Assembly: GCA_029976025.1 (NCBI GenBank)
Contig: JARKNX010000222.1
Coordinates: 100,395 to 164,394, forward strand
DNA length: 64,000 nucleotides
Reading direction: 5' to 3'
Source of the DNA: Aggregatilineales bacterium
Lineage (GTDB): Bacteria > Chloroflexota > Anaerolineae > Aggregatilineales > Ch27
In this document: positions 28,801 through 38,832 of the stretch, piece after piece
Numbering within the stretch: position 1 is the first letter of the stretch
How the letters are laid out: every line of letters starts with the position of its first letter
Position numbers and translations under genes: made by a program
Notes under the pieces: model-generated
Seen by the model: only the letters and a program-made list of their open reading frames with translations
Told to the model about the DNA's origin: nothing
Database searches by the model: none

Positions 28801-30550
28801 GGCGCCGGCTGCCCACGCCGAGCCTGTTATCCCGGAGACGCCGTACCGGCCCCAGTACACCGTGCCGGACTTCCACACCATCCTGGAGCCGGTCACCGAA
28901 CAGAATATCAACGACGAAGTGCTGCTGGATCGCGCCCGGATTATCGAAGATACGCTGATGAGCTTCGGCGCGCCGGGCAAAGTTGTCGAAGTGAACCCCG
29001 GCCCGGTGATCACGCAATTCGGTGTCGAGCCAGATTATGTGGAGGCGCGCGGCGGCCGGCGCACCCGCGTCAAAGTGCAGGCTATCGCCCGCCTGGCCGA
29101 CGATCTGGCCCTCTCGCTGGCCGCCCGTTCAATTCGTATTGAGGCGCCGGTCCCCGGCAAGGGGTTCGTCGGCATCGAAGTCCCCAACGGCGAAACGTCG
29201 CTGGTCAGCCTGCGCGACGTGATGGAAAGCCCGGAGTACGCCCGAATCAATTCCAAATTGCGCATTGGCCTGGGTCAGAGCGTCGATGGCACCCCGGTCG
29301 TTGCTGACCTGACCGCCATGCCGCACCTTCTGATCGCCGGTACCACCGGCTCCGGCAAGTCCGTCTGCGTCAACGCCATCATCGCCTGTCTGCTCCTGCA
29401 GAACACGCCCGACGACATGCAGTTGATCATGGTCGATCCCAAGCGCGTGGAGTTGACCGGCTACAACGGCATCCCTCACCTTGTCGCGCCAGTTGTGGTG
29501 GAGCTGGAGCGCATCGTCGGCGTGCTGAAGTGGGTGACGCGTGAGATGGATGATCGCTACCGGTATTTCAATGAGCGCGGGGCGCGCAACATCCTCACCT
29601 ACAATAATATGCTCGGCCCGAATGAGAAGCCGCTGCCCTACCTGATCGTCATCGTGGACGAGCTGGCCGACCTGATGATGCTGGCCCCGGACGAGACGGA
29701 GCGCGTCCTGACCCGGCTGGCGCAGATGTCGCGCGCCACTGGCATCCACCTGATCATCAGCACGCAGCGCCCCTCGGTCGATGTCGTGACCGGCCTGATC
29801 AAGGCCAACTTCCCGGCCCGCATCGCCTTCGCCGTGGCGTCCTCGGTAGATAGCCGCGTCATCCTGGACCAGCCCGGCGCGGAACGGCTGCTTGGCCGCG
29901 GAGATATGCTCTTCCAGGCCCCGGATGCCGCCGCGCCGTCCCGCCTTCAGGGCGTATTCGTATCCGATACGGAGCTGACCCGGCTGGTCAATTACTGGAA
30001 GGGTATCCGCACTGTCGAAGGCAGCGCCCGGCCTCCCACTCGCCTCGATGCGGGCCAGACAGGGACGCCCGGCACACCGCGGGCGGCGACGCCGGTGCGC
30101 AGCCGCGCCGAGAAGTACGGCGCACCTGGCGCGCCCACCGCCTATTCGGCGCGCCCTGCCACACCAATGGCATCCTCACCGGCTTCCACGGCATCCGCAT
30201 TTTCGTCAGCCGGCAGCTTCTGGGAACGGGGCGCATCCACACCCGCTGACCGGACCCGGGACACGGACGATCTGGACGAGTTGTACGATGAGTCCGTCGC
30301 GGTAGTCCGCCGCCTCAGGAAAGCGTCGGTCTCCCTCCTCCAGCGGCAACTCCGCATCGGCTATACGCGGGCGGCGCGCCTGATCGATGTGATGGAGGAG
30401 CGCGGGGTGGTCGGCCCGGCCCAGAGCGGCAGCAAGCCGCGCAAGGTGATCGGCTACAGCGACGATGATATCGATCTGGACGATGAGGATGACGACGAAA
30501 TATCGGAACTTGAGGAAGAATACGAAGATGACGAGGACGACGAGATATAA
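25898..30550 (+). CDS. ftsK: FtsK/SpoIIIE DNA translocase with long disordered regions
   Basis: A 1550-residue septal DNA pump for chromosome segregation. Residues 15-58 are Asp/Glu-rich. Residues 60-150 are an SYG-rich low-complexity stretch with ten tyrosines. Residues about 167-290 are Lys/Arg-rich. About four membrane helices lie between residues 305 and 465. A Pro-rich, acidic linker runs to about 990. The motor has Walker A GTTGSGKS at residue 1148, Walker B VDELADLMM with Asp1254, and STQRPSVDV. The gamma winged helix is near 1460-1520. The last 30 residues are almost all acidic. Typical FtsK proteins are 750-1350 residues, so the disordered additions are large. Confidence 0.93.
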   Translation: MSDKQSSLWNMRSSDDDDDDDRGASSSSKRSSPFYSEDDDYDDEDFDEEEENEAGSEDKYSSSSYRSSSYGTSSFGSGSSRPTSSSSTSSRYGSGSSYGGSGSSYSAGGSYGSSGSGSTYGTGSSYGSTGTGSGASRPTTGSGSSSTGKYASSSPHRTESPPTGAKESSSDKKGGRFLGRFGGGKSEKKPAEKKSGSDGGRLNSLKKRFSRGGDSQGSRASATGTVSRSGATSSGKPGEHGQKDKGKSRFSFSLPFKRGEKSEKSGRTDRPSTPHDVKKARPLPSRSKQPQIRHQGLSLDRKLDIAGVALLIGAAIISLGAISSNRGDVSRALLELLYQIVGIGWLAIPLALGGVGLWLLWRHFGDVAPEANYEHLVGWVIVYFAFLTTAQYIHLLTTPVISIEQLYELSDQTVRAGQGGGWFGHQIYMLLMRSIGEVGTPIALLGWWGIGLIVATDISFADIFRLFGRGQRAVVNRYRSRRADRAAAQRSLAAGLSGAAVVESLPQPAATVMLGDGAGQKALPAAETLSLDQESRAQPYIRYRGRERDTAEVVPAVPASTADQPALYGAQSSPPLDSGRATSAPTSTGYRSTKAPAPAASGPVPLRPGSDPLRIRRPPAGLDLDAPADEDTDLDDEEEIVSVAGDDQPDGETSPEVSSQPPDVRPRLIPPVPYASTALSDTGRISQEKDASSEILFTGVKQAPTPAKPAPAPSTPPASSAPPAPRPAPPFTLDDDRDDDLDEKENYDEDEAITDETFDTTFMRPAQPRNTGPVTVRPLHPAGDRAPGAGLSPAERAAFMGDFASKPDVEDENGEENDNGASEVISTIGLASRAAAVPLTPARRSPIQGDPFAEEEDDLADEDETVYEPLDSADYPDDLPVVDLDEGEAIQPGRQDEPPVDTIVTPTRPPVRSAAVPPPPAATPVIPPARPPSATPAPATPARTQPERKTSPAEESAAPFAAERPASGAPAAHAEPVIPETPYRPQYTVPDFHTILEPVTEQNINDEVLLDRARIIEDTLMSFGAPGKVVEVNPGPVITQFGVEPDYVEARGGRRTRVKVQAIARLADDLALSLAARSIRIEAPVPGKGFVGIEVPNGETSLVSLRDVMESPEYARINSKLRIGLGQSVDGTPVVADLTAMPHLLIAGTTGSGKSVCVNAIIACLLLQNTPDDMQLIMVDPKRVELTGYNGIPHLVAPVVVELERIVGVLKWVTREMDDRYRYFNERGARNILTYNNMLGPNEKPLPYLIVIVDELADLMMLAPDETERVLTRLAQMSRATGIHLIISTQRPSVDVVTGLIKANFPARIAFAVASSVDSRVILDQPGAERLLGRGDMLFQAPDAAAPSRLQGVFVSDTELTRLVNYWKGIRTVEGSARPPTRLDAGQTGTPGTPRAATPVRSRAEKYGAPGAPTAYSARPATPMASSPASTASAFSSAGSFWERGASTPADRTRDTDDLDELYDESVAVVRRLRKASVSLLQRQLRIGYTRAARLIDVMEERGVVGPAQSGSKPRKVIGYSDDDIDLDDEDDDEISELEEEYEDDEDDEI

Positions 30551-30573
30551 CGTCCCCATCTCCTGATCAAATC

Positions 30574-30607
30574 AGCCGCCGGGCGCGTGACCCGGCGGCT
30601 GCTGTTT
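30574..30607 (+). terminator. Rho-independent terminator after ftsK
   Basis: AGCCGCCGGG (30574-30583) pairs perfectly with CCCGGCGGCT (30591-30600), followed by GCTGTTTCT. Confidence 0.75.
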
Positions 30608-30622
30608 CTGGTGGCAGAGAGG

Positions 30623-31843
30623 CTAATCACCCGGAGCAGGGGCGGGTAGCGGCTCACCGGGGATGCCCCAGAAATAGATCGCTCCGCTGGAAGCCGCCAG
30701 AGCCAGCACGCTCCCATCCGGCGACCACGCCGGCAGCGAAAGCTGCTGATCCTGCGCCCCGATCTCCACCCGCTGGTTAGGGTTAGCCATGTTCCACAGA
30801 TAGGCATGGCCGGGCCGGGCAACCGTCACCAGCAGGGTGCCGGTCGGATCGACTGCCATGCTGTGGAAATTATCGTCGTGCCCCGGCAGTGAAGCGAACA
30901 GATCGCCCGTATCCAGATCCCACATAGAAACAGTATCGGGGCCGCCCGCCCCGACCAGGTAGTTCATGCCGGCAAAGGCGATCGCCCGGTTAGCCACGCC
31001 TGGCGCGGTCTGGATAGCCCGCAGCAAAGCGCCATCCCGGGTTGACCAGACGCGCACGCCGCTGCGGAAGTTCACTGCCGCCCGGGCGCTGTCCGGGCTG
31101 AAAGCGACCATCTGCGGCGGACCCTCAAAATCCGCCAGCACCGCCCGCGTTTCTCCGGTTTGCACATCCCACAGCCGCACAACCGGCTCGTCGCTGACAG
31201 TCGCCAGGAGGGCGCCATCCGGGCTGAAGAAGACGCCGCGCACCGGAGAGGCATGCGCCCTGACCGTATATAGCTGCTCGTCAGAGACCAGGTCCCACAC
31301 AATCATTGTGCCGTCCACGGCCCCCAGCGCCAGCAAGCGCCCGTCAGGAGAAATAGCTGCCGGCCCGATCGTCGCCGTATATCCCGGAAAAACGCGCAGG
31401 GGGAGCGCGCTATCCAGCGCGTAGATCGCCACGTCCTGATCGCGCTCGATCACGACAATCTGCGAATCGCCCATAGCGAAGAACGCCCGCTGGGGATTCG
31501 CGTCTTCCTTTTGCCAGACCAGATCGCCGATCCGGGTATCCCAGGCCCGCACCGCGCCGTCGCCCGACACGGTCAACAGATAGCGGCCGTCGTCAGTGAA
31601 GTCCATATGGTAGGTGGTGCCTGTCGGGCGCAAGGTGAGGCCAAGCAGGCCAAACCGGGTCACGTTATTCAGCGTGACCGGCCCGGCCGGCGGGCGCCAG
31701 GGGATCGGGGTCGCGGTCGGCTGCCGGGCCGGCGCTCCCTGCGGCCCGGCGCATCCTGCCAGCAGCGCCAGGACGATCGCCGCAGCGAGCCAGCGCGACG
31801 AGATGAGTCGGGCGAGCGCCCTGCCCCCGCGTCTAGCGATCAT
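30623..31843 (-). CDS. WD40-repeat lipoprotein
   Basis: A 406-residue predicted lipoprotein; the signal peptide ends in LLAGC with Cys31. A short TATPIP-containing linker leads to about seven WD40 units, for example VSGDGAVRAWDTRIGDL, LGAVDGTMIVWDLVSD, VSDEPVVRLWDVQTGE and GPDTVSMWDLDTG. This should fold as one beta-propeller outside the membrane, probably for protein contacts. The start overlaps the stop of the upstream repeat-protein gene by 11 nt, so the two are translated together and may form a surface complex. Confidence 0.88.
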   Translation of the reverse strand: MIARRGGRALARLISSRWLAAAIVLALLAGCAGPQGAPARQPTATPIPWRPPAGPVTLNNVTRFGLLGLTLRPTGTTYHMDFTDDGRYLLTVSGDGAVRAWDTRIGDLVWQKEDANPQRAFFAMGDSQIVVIERDQDVAIYALDSALPLRVFPGYTATIGPAAISPDGRLLALGAVDGTMIVWDLVSDEQLYTVRAHASPVRGVFFSPDGALLATVSDEPVVRLWDVQTGETRAVLADFEGPPQMVAFSPDSARAAVNFRSGVRVWSTRDGALLRAIQTAPGVANRAIAFAGMNYLVGAGGPDTVSMWDLDTGDLFASLPGHDDNFHSMAVDPTGTLLVTVARPGHAYLWNMANPNQRVEIGAQDQQLSLPAWSPDGSVLALAASSGAIYFWGIPGEPLPAPAPGD

Positions 31844-33629
31844 GGGGATGAGTCACCCACAACTGATCCGCGTAATGATACCGGCTCTCCAGCCGGGCTG
31901 TATCATGCAGCCGGTAGGTCAACCGCCAGACCGGGAGGCCATTCTCCACGCGCAGCGGCCGGACCAGCCGGCCGTTTTCAAACAACCGTATGACTGGTTC
32001 GCAGGTGTTGAAGTTCCGCAGGTCGGGGCAAATCTGGAGCCGCAGCTCAGCCATGTTATTCGGCGTGTCATGCACGTTGACCAACTGGCGGACATGGGCA
32101 TAATCCAGCCGCGGGAGATTCAGGTTGGGCCGGGCCGAGCCATCGAAGCCGCCCATATAACCATCCATCCCCACGTTGATCGGCCCGCCGAGCGGATCAC
32201 CATTGTGGATAATCTCGCGGCAAAAGCCGGCGAAACAGAGCAATTGCGGGAGCTGCGTTTTGACCGTTCCGGCCAGCGGCAGGCTCATGTACTCCGCTTC
32301 CGTCAGCGTCGTCCACGGCCAGGCCACCCACGCATTGAAACCCGTCCCGCTGACGTACATCATCCGGGAATCAGGAGCGTCGCTGCGGGCCAGCGCCGTG
32401 AACGGCATCCCGCGCGGGACGACGCCAATGGGGAGTCTGGCCGCCGGGTCCAGATAGGCATTGGGGTTAGTCGCCGCGCCGGGGATTCCTCCGACTGCAG
32501 TGACCGCCGGCAGGGTAGACGCATCCAGGATCATCGCCTCAACAGACGCCAGCGCCACCGGCGGCTCACCTTCACCTCCGCCGCCAGCGCCCTCCCGCGC
32601 GTCCTGTAAAGCGGCTTCAACAGCCTGGCTGGCTTCCAGCGCGATGCTGTTGCAGTAGGAGGCGGAAGCCGGGTCCGTTGTGAACATCAGGCCCAGATCG
32701 TGCCCGAGCAGAGAGACCAGGTTTTGCGTTGTGTACGGGCAGCGCACCAGCGGATCGAATGAAGTCCAGCCCTGCGGGCGGTTGCCATAGCCAAGTCTGG
32801 CGTCAGCGAGGGTCTCCAGATCGTGGCGGTTGGCCCGCGCTACGACCCATTCCGGCCCGATAGCAATTTCGCCAAACCACGCCGACTCATCCAGCGGTTG
32901 TCCCACCTGGCTGGAGGCAATCTTGAGCAACTCAAGGTCCTGGCGGACGCTCTGCTGATCCTTGCGCCCGGTCCAGCCATCAGGGTAGACGCCCGGCCGC
33001 TGGAAGATTGCGGCGCTCAGCGCGTCAAGGTCCTGGCGCAGGTCGCCGGTCGGCAGAGCCACGGGCAGCACAATGTCGCTGAACATATTGACATGCTGGG
33101 CCAGCAGCGCGCAGTAATTTACGCCAGGCTGGGCAGCGGGGCGGTCAAAGACAGCGTTAGTGCGTTCCAGCCACAGCGTCGCCGCTTGCAGCGTGCGATC
33201 GCAGCGCATGAACGGCTCCGCCCCTATCCACAGGTCAGGGCGGGCGTCAGGCCCGAGCTGGTGATCGGCCAGCGCCTCCAGATCGTGCCGGATATCGCGG
33301 GCGATCATCCAGGGCGTGCCCGGCGCCGCCCCGAACCAGCCGGCCGGGCGTTGATCCGGCGCCAGCCGCGTGCCGGCCAGCAGCTCCAGATCGAGGCGCA
33401 AGTCGATAGCGAAAGAGGGCGCATCCACGTCGAACGAGTTAGTCCAGCCAATCGGGCGGATACTGTCACCGAGCAGCCGGTTCGCCAGCGATTCCAGGTC
33501 TGTACGGGCCGCAATCAGGAGCGGAGTCGCATCGGTCCGGGCTGACGCCTGCGCCGCTGCCATACCTGCCCCACCCAGCAAGATACTGCATATCAGCATC
33601 ACCATGAGTAAGCGCGCTCGAGAAGCCAC
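31833..33629 (-). CDS. Secreted protein with nested internal repeats and SH3b-like domain
   Basis: A 598-residue protein with a signal peptide cleaved after about residue 27 (GMAAAQA). Six copies of a roughly 23-residue unit, consensus RxDLExLAxxxLGxxxRPxGW, start near residues 42, 78, 114, 198, 229 and 268. Copies 3 and 6 are each followed by a Cys-bearing segment (MRCDRTLQ...NYC and VRCPYTTQ...SYC), so a block of three units plus one module is duplicated. Residues about 400-460 look SH3b-like (LPIGVVPRGMPFTALARSD). I do not recognise the repeat family. It is co-translated with the WD40 lipoprotein. Confidence 0.82.
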   Translation of the reverse strand: MASRARLLMVMLICSILLGGAGMAAAQASARTDATPLLIAARTDLESLANRLLGDSIRPIGWTNSFDVDAPSFAIDLRLDLELLAGTRLAPDQRPAGWFGAAPGTPWMIARDIRHDLEALADHQLGPDARPDLWIGAEPFMRCDRTLQAATLWLERTNAVFDRPAAQPGVNYCALLAQHVNMFSDIVLPVALPTGDLRQDLDALSAAIFQRPGVYPDGWTGRKDQQSVRQDLELLKIASSQVGQPLDESAWFGEIAIGPEWVVARANRHDLETLADARLGYGNRPQGWTSFDPLVRCPYTTQNLVSLLGHDLGLMFTTDPASASYCNSIALEASQAVEAALQDAREGAGGGGEGEPPVALASVEAMILDASTLPAVTAVGGIPGAATNPNAYLDPAARLPIGVVPRGMPFTALARSDAPDSRMMYVSGTGFNAWVAWPWTTLTEAEYMSLPLAGTVKTQLPQLLCFAGFCREIIHNGDPLGGPINVGMDGYMGGFDGSARPNLNLPRLDYAHVRQLVNVHDTPNNMAELRLQICPDLRNFNTCEPVIRLFENGRLVRPLRVENGLPVWRLTYRLHDTARLESRYHYADQLWVTHPHDR

Positions 33630-33873
33630 GACCCCGCTCCTTATAATTCAGCCATACGGGAGGTTACCTGCCTGCCTGTCAACAGCTTCATTATAGCATC
33701 ATGCGAAGTATATGCAGGATAGGATCAGCGGCATATCTCTGGCCGGGTCGGACGATTCTCACGCCGTTTTTATCTGCACCTACACGGTTCTTATAGAGAT
33801 AGGGTATAGTACACAGACGAGAGTTACACTGAAATAGTGATCATCTGAACAAGTCAGTAAAAAGGAAGTTATC

Positions 33874-35763
<1,890 letters not shown>

Positions 35764-35800
35764 CGCCCGCCGGCCTCCGCCGCAGAAGAGCAACAAAACA

Positions 35801-35831
35801 ACGCCCGTCTTTTCCCGACGGGCGTTTCTGT
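35801..35831. terminator. Bidirectional terminator between ftsH and the FHA gene
   Basis: ACGCCCGTC (35801-35809) pairs perfectly with GACGGGCGT (35817-35825). TTCTGTT follows on the plus strand, and the mirrored side has TTGTTTTGTT. Confidence 0.85.
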
Positions 35832-35868
35832 TCCGAGCAGTGGGGCGGCGCAGCCCCCGGAGCGGAGA

Positions 35869-36321
35869 TCAGTAAGGCGATCGCACAAAGCGCACGATGA
35901 TGCGAACGCGCCCCAGCTCGATCTCGTCCCCGTCACGAAGCCGGTAAAGCTGGTTGGCCTCAAGCTGGTAACCGTTGATCCGGGTTCCATTCGTTGTCCC
36001 CAGATCCTGCACATAGAGCGTCCGGTCGCCTTGCGTAATGGACACATGCCGGCGCGACACGCCATTTTCCTGTCCGCCGTAGGGGGTCAGATCCAGGTCA
36101 GGGTGAAAATCAGCAAGCGGATCGGAACGACCGATGATGATTCGCTCGCGAACCTCCATGCCCACCGTAGTCTGGTTATCGCTGCCGATCTGCATCAATA
36201 ACCGCCACGGAGGGGCCAGCAAGCCGGTCTTAGGGTTCGAACGTTCGGGCATCAAAGGCCGGCGCGGGTCGCCCAATAACGAGGTATCACGCTTGAAGCT
36301 CTTCTGTACCCACGACATCAT
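35869..36321 (-). CDS. FHA-domain protein
   Basis: A 150-residue protein with a single forkhead-associated domain in its C-terminal two thirds. The phosphothreonine-binding residues are intact: IIGRSDP, GVSRRHVSI and LGTTNGTRING. The N-terminal 45 residues are basic and Pro-rich without a membrane segment. FHA domains read Ser/Thr kinase signals; no such kinase is in the window. It shares a terminator with ftsH and is divergent from the next lipoprotein gene. Start codons at 36321 and 36318 are both possible. Confidence 0.9.
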   Translation of the reverse strand: MMSWVQKSFKRDTSLLGDPRRPLMPERSNPKTGLLAPPWRLLMQIGSDNQTTVGMEVRERIIIGRSDPLADFHPDLDLTPYGGQENGVSRRHVSITQGDRTLYVQDLGTTNGTRINGYQLEANQLYRLRDGDEIELGRVRIIVRFVRSPY

Positions 36322-36449
36322 ACAACAGCCCTTTACTTAACCGTTAACATATTCATTGCCTGTCTGGCAGTACATTGCATTCACCTTTATACTATCGAAA
36401 TCCAGGCCAGGTTTCAAGTAGCCTGTACGTACCAATCTGGATCGCCACT

Positions 36450-37751
36450 ATGTTCCCCACCGTCAGCGGACGCTTTATATACCGTCTTTCGGCCGTTTTC
36501 CTGCTGGCAGGTCTCTGCCTGGCCGGCTGCGCCGCGCCGGAATCCGGCGTCATCTATACCAGCGCATCTCCAGCCTGGCGTGACGGACTCGTCATCGGGC
36601 GAGCCTACCGGACAGACTCGCCCGCGATCGGTATCAGCCAGCGAGGGTGGCTGGCCGCCTGGGCATCAGGCGACAGCCTGTACATCCGTCGGGTGGAGCC
36701 GGACGGGACCCCGGGGGCGGCTCAGCGTGTATTGCGCGGTCGGTCGCCATGGCGGCCAGCCCTGATCCCGGGGCCGGAAGAATCATGGCATTTACTGTGG
36801 TTTGACCAGGACAACTACGGCGACAACCAGATTTACAGCGCGACCCTTGAACCGGGTGGCGCGCTCCTGCGCGGCCCGGTGGCAGTCACTGCGGACGGCG
36901 TGAGCAGCGCCGCCATGGCCCCTGCTGATGGTGGCGCGGTCGCCATCATCTGGGCCAGCAGGGGAGCCGCCCCCCGCCTGTACGGCCAGCGGCTTGACTC
37001 CGCCGGGCGTCCTGCCGGCGGAGCGCCGGTCCTGATCGCGGCCCACGGCGAGTACCCTTCTCTCAACCGCCTGTCCAGCGGCGTATGGGTGCTGGCCTGG
37101 CTGGCTCCGCCAGAACAGGCAGGCATGGGACCCGGGGGATATGATGCCCTGGTGCGGCTGGCACAGGCGCCCTTCCCCTGGGAAGGGGAGGCCAGGCCGA
37201 TCTCCATCGGCCATCTAACTTTGACCGGGCCAGGCTGGTATCTGGAGAGCGCCGCGCTGGGGCTGGACCGCGACACGGGGTATCTTTTTCTCAGCCAGCG
37301 GGATGCCTCTGACGGCAGTGTGAAGACGAAAGCCCTGCTCTTTCCGCTGTCTGGCCATGCTTCCCCCCCACCGTCTATAGAGGCTGTTCGGCTGCCCGCC
37401 TCATCCACTGGCGACGCTTCGCCAGGCCAGACCGGCTTCAACACCGGCCCGATCCTCGCCTCGCAGGATGGCGATCCGGTCAACGCAGCGTGGCCGATGC
37501 CCGTGTACGGGCAGCACGAGATACTGCCAGTCGCCTTCTCAGTTGAGGGGTGGGTGATGGTGGGGTATTTCCAGGGCGGCCAGTTGGCTGGCTATCAGGC
37601 GATCAGCCGGCGGAGCGACGTCCTGGGCAGCGTTGGCCTGTGGACAGACCGGGATCGCTACCTGACGGTCTCCTGGGCGAACGCGCCTCAGCAGCCGGGG
37701 GCGGCAGCGGAGCTGGTGCTCAGCACCACGCAACCGGCCAGCATCCGCTGA
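36450..37751 (+). CDS. Lipoprotein, possible beta-propeller, unknown
   Basis: A 433-residue predicted lipoprotein; the signal peptide ends in CLAGC with Cys27. The ATG at 36450 was chosen because the signal peptide follows directly; the frame is open 25 codons further upstream. The mature part has repeated short blocks of the type GWLAAWASGDSLYIRRV, SWHLLWFDQDNYGDNQIY and VWVLAWLAPPEQ, spaced roughly 50-60 residues apart, which suggests a beta-propeller. I cannot assign a family. The ribosome-binding site is weak. Confidence 0.75.
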   Translation: MFPTVSGRFIYRLSAVFLLAGLCLAGCAAPESGVIYTSASPAWRDGLVIGRAYRTDSPAIGISQRGWLAAWASGDSLYIRRVEPDGTPGAAQRVLRGRSPWRPALIPGPEESWHLLWFDQDNYGDNQIYSATLEPGGALLRGPVAVTADGVSSAAMAPADGGAVAIIWASRGAAPRLYGQRLDSAGRPAGGAPVLIAAHGEYPSLNRLSSGVWVLAWLAPPEQAGMGPGGYDALVRLAQAPFPWEGEARPISIGHLTLTGPGWYLESAALGLDRDTGYLFLSQRDASDGSVKTKALLFPLSGHASPPPSIEAVRLPASSTGDASPGQTGFNTGPILASQDGDPVNAAWPMPVYGQHEILPVAFSVEGWVMVGYFQGGQLAGYQAISRRSDVLGSVGLWTDRDRYLTVSWANAPQQPGAAAELVLSTTQPASIR

Positions 37752-37824
37752 AGCTGCGCCGCTCCACGCTATCTGTGTTACACTCCGAACAAAGGGCCAG
37801 CTATACGCATCAGAGGAGCGCGGC

Positions 37825-38766
37825 ATGAATCTGGACGAGGGCAGGCATGTCCTGGTTATCGGCTCGGCAGGAATCGACATCAAGGGTCGCCCGGCACAGG
37901 ATGTGATCAAGGGGGCCTCCATCGCGGGGCTTATCCGCTCCAGTGTGGGAGGCGTCGCTCGCAATATCGCCGAAAATCTGGCCCGGCTGGAGGTACCCAC
38001 TGTACTCCTGTCCGCGGTTGGGGACGATCCGGACGGCGAGCATGTCCTGAGGCATTCTCAGGAGGCCGGGATCGATGTCAGCCAGGTGAAAATTGTCCCT
38101 CACAAACGGACCGGCCGTTATATGGCTATTCTGACGACCGACGGGCAGCTTGATCTGGCGATCAACGACTTTGAAATCGGCAGCGAGATTGACGCGCCAT
38201 ACCTGGCCCAGCAGGAATCTCTATTCGCCAACGCGGCCATGATTGTGCTGGACGCAAATCCGGACCAGGATGCCCTCAGGACTGTGTTCAAATTCGCGCG
38301 CAGGTACAAGACGCCGGTCTGCGCTGATCCCACCACTCCATCCCTGGCCAGGCGGCTGCGCCCGTATCTGAACCGTATCATGATGATGACGCCGAATCTC
38401 CAGGAAGCCGCCGCGCTCAGCGAATATCCGATCGACCGCACCGATGTCGAGACCGCGCTCAGCGTAGCCCAGACCTTGCTGGAACAGGGCGTGCGCATCG
38501 CCGTCGTCACGCTGGGGATGCGCGGCCTGGCCTATGCCAGCGGCTTCGATCGGGGGCTGATTCCGGCCATCCGCACCGAAATTCGAGACGAGACAGGCGC
38601 GGGTGATGCCCTGACAGCCGGCGTTATCTTCGGGCTGCTGCACGATGTGCCGCTGGATGAGGCGCTGCGCCTGGGGGTGTCGGCGGCGTCGCTAACCCTC
38701 CGCTCGCCGGACACCGTAGCCCGGGACCTGAGTCAGGAAATGCTGTACGACCAGCTTGTCCTCTAA
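37825..38766 (+). CDS. PfkB-family carbohydrate or nucleoside kinase
   Basis: A 313-residue ribokinase-like kinase. The N-terminal VGGVARNIAENLARL is PfkB signature 1, and DETGAGDALTAGVIFGLL near residue 255 is signature 2 with the catalytic Asp. NLQEAAALSEY and VTLGMRGLAYAS are also typical. The overall pattern resembles pseudouridine kinases more than fructokinases, but specificity is not certain. AGAGGAG precedes the ATG. No pseudouridine glycosidase gene is nearby. Confidence 0.88.
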   Translation: MNLDEGRHVLVIGSAGIDIKGRPAQDVIKGASIAGLIRSSVGGVARNIAENLARLEVPTVLLSAVGDDPDGEHVLRHSQEAGIDVSQVKIVPHKRTGRYMAILTTDGQLDLAINDFEIGSEIDAPYLAQQESLFANAAMIVLDANPDQDALRTVFKFARRYKTPVCADPTTPSLARRLRPYLNRIMMMTPNLQEAAALSEYPIDRTDVETALSVAQTLLEQGVRIAVVTLGMRGLAYASGFDRGLIPAIRTEIRDETGAGDALTAGVIFGLLHDVPLDEALRLGVSAASLTLRSPDTVARDLSQEMLYDQLVL

Positions 38767-38832
38767 TTCAGCGGCAGGGGCATCGGCCTGCGAACAATCT
38801 TCTGCATCAGGAGCCGGGCGCGCCTCGTCCGG

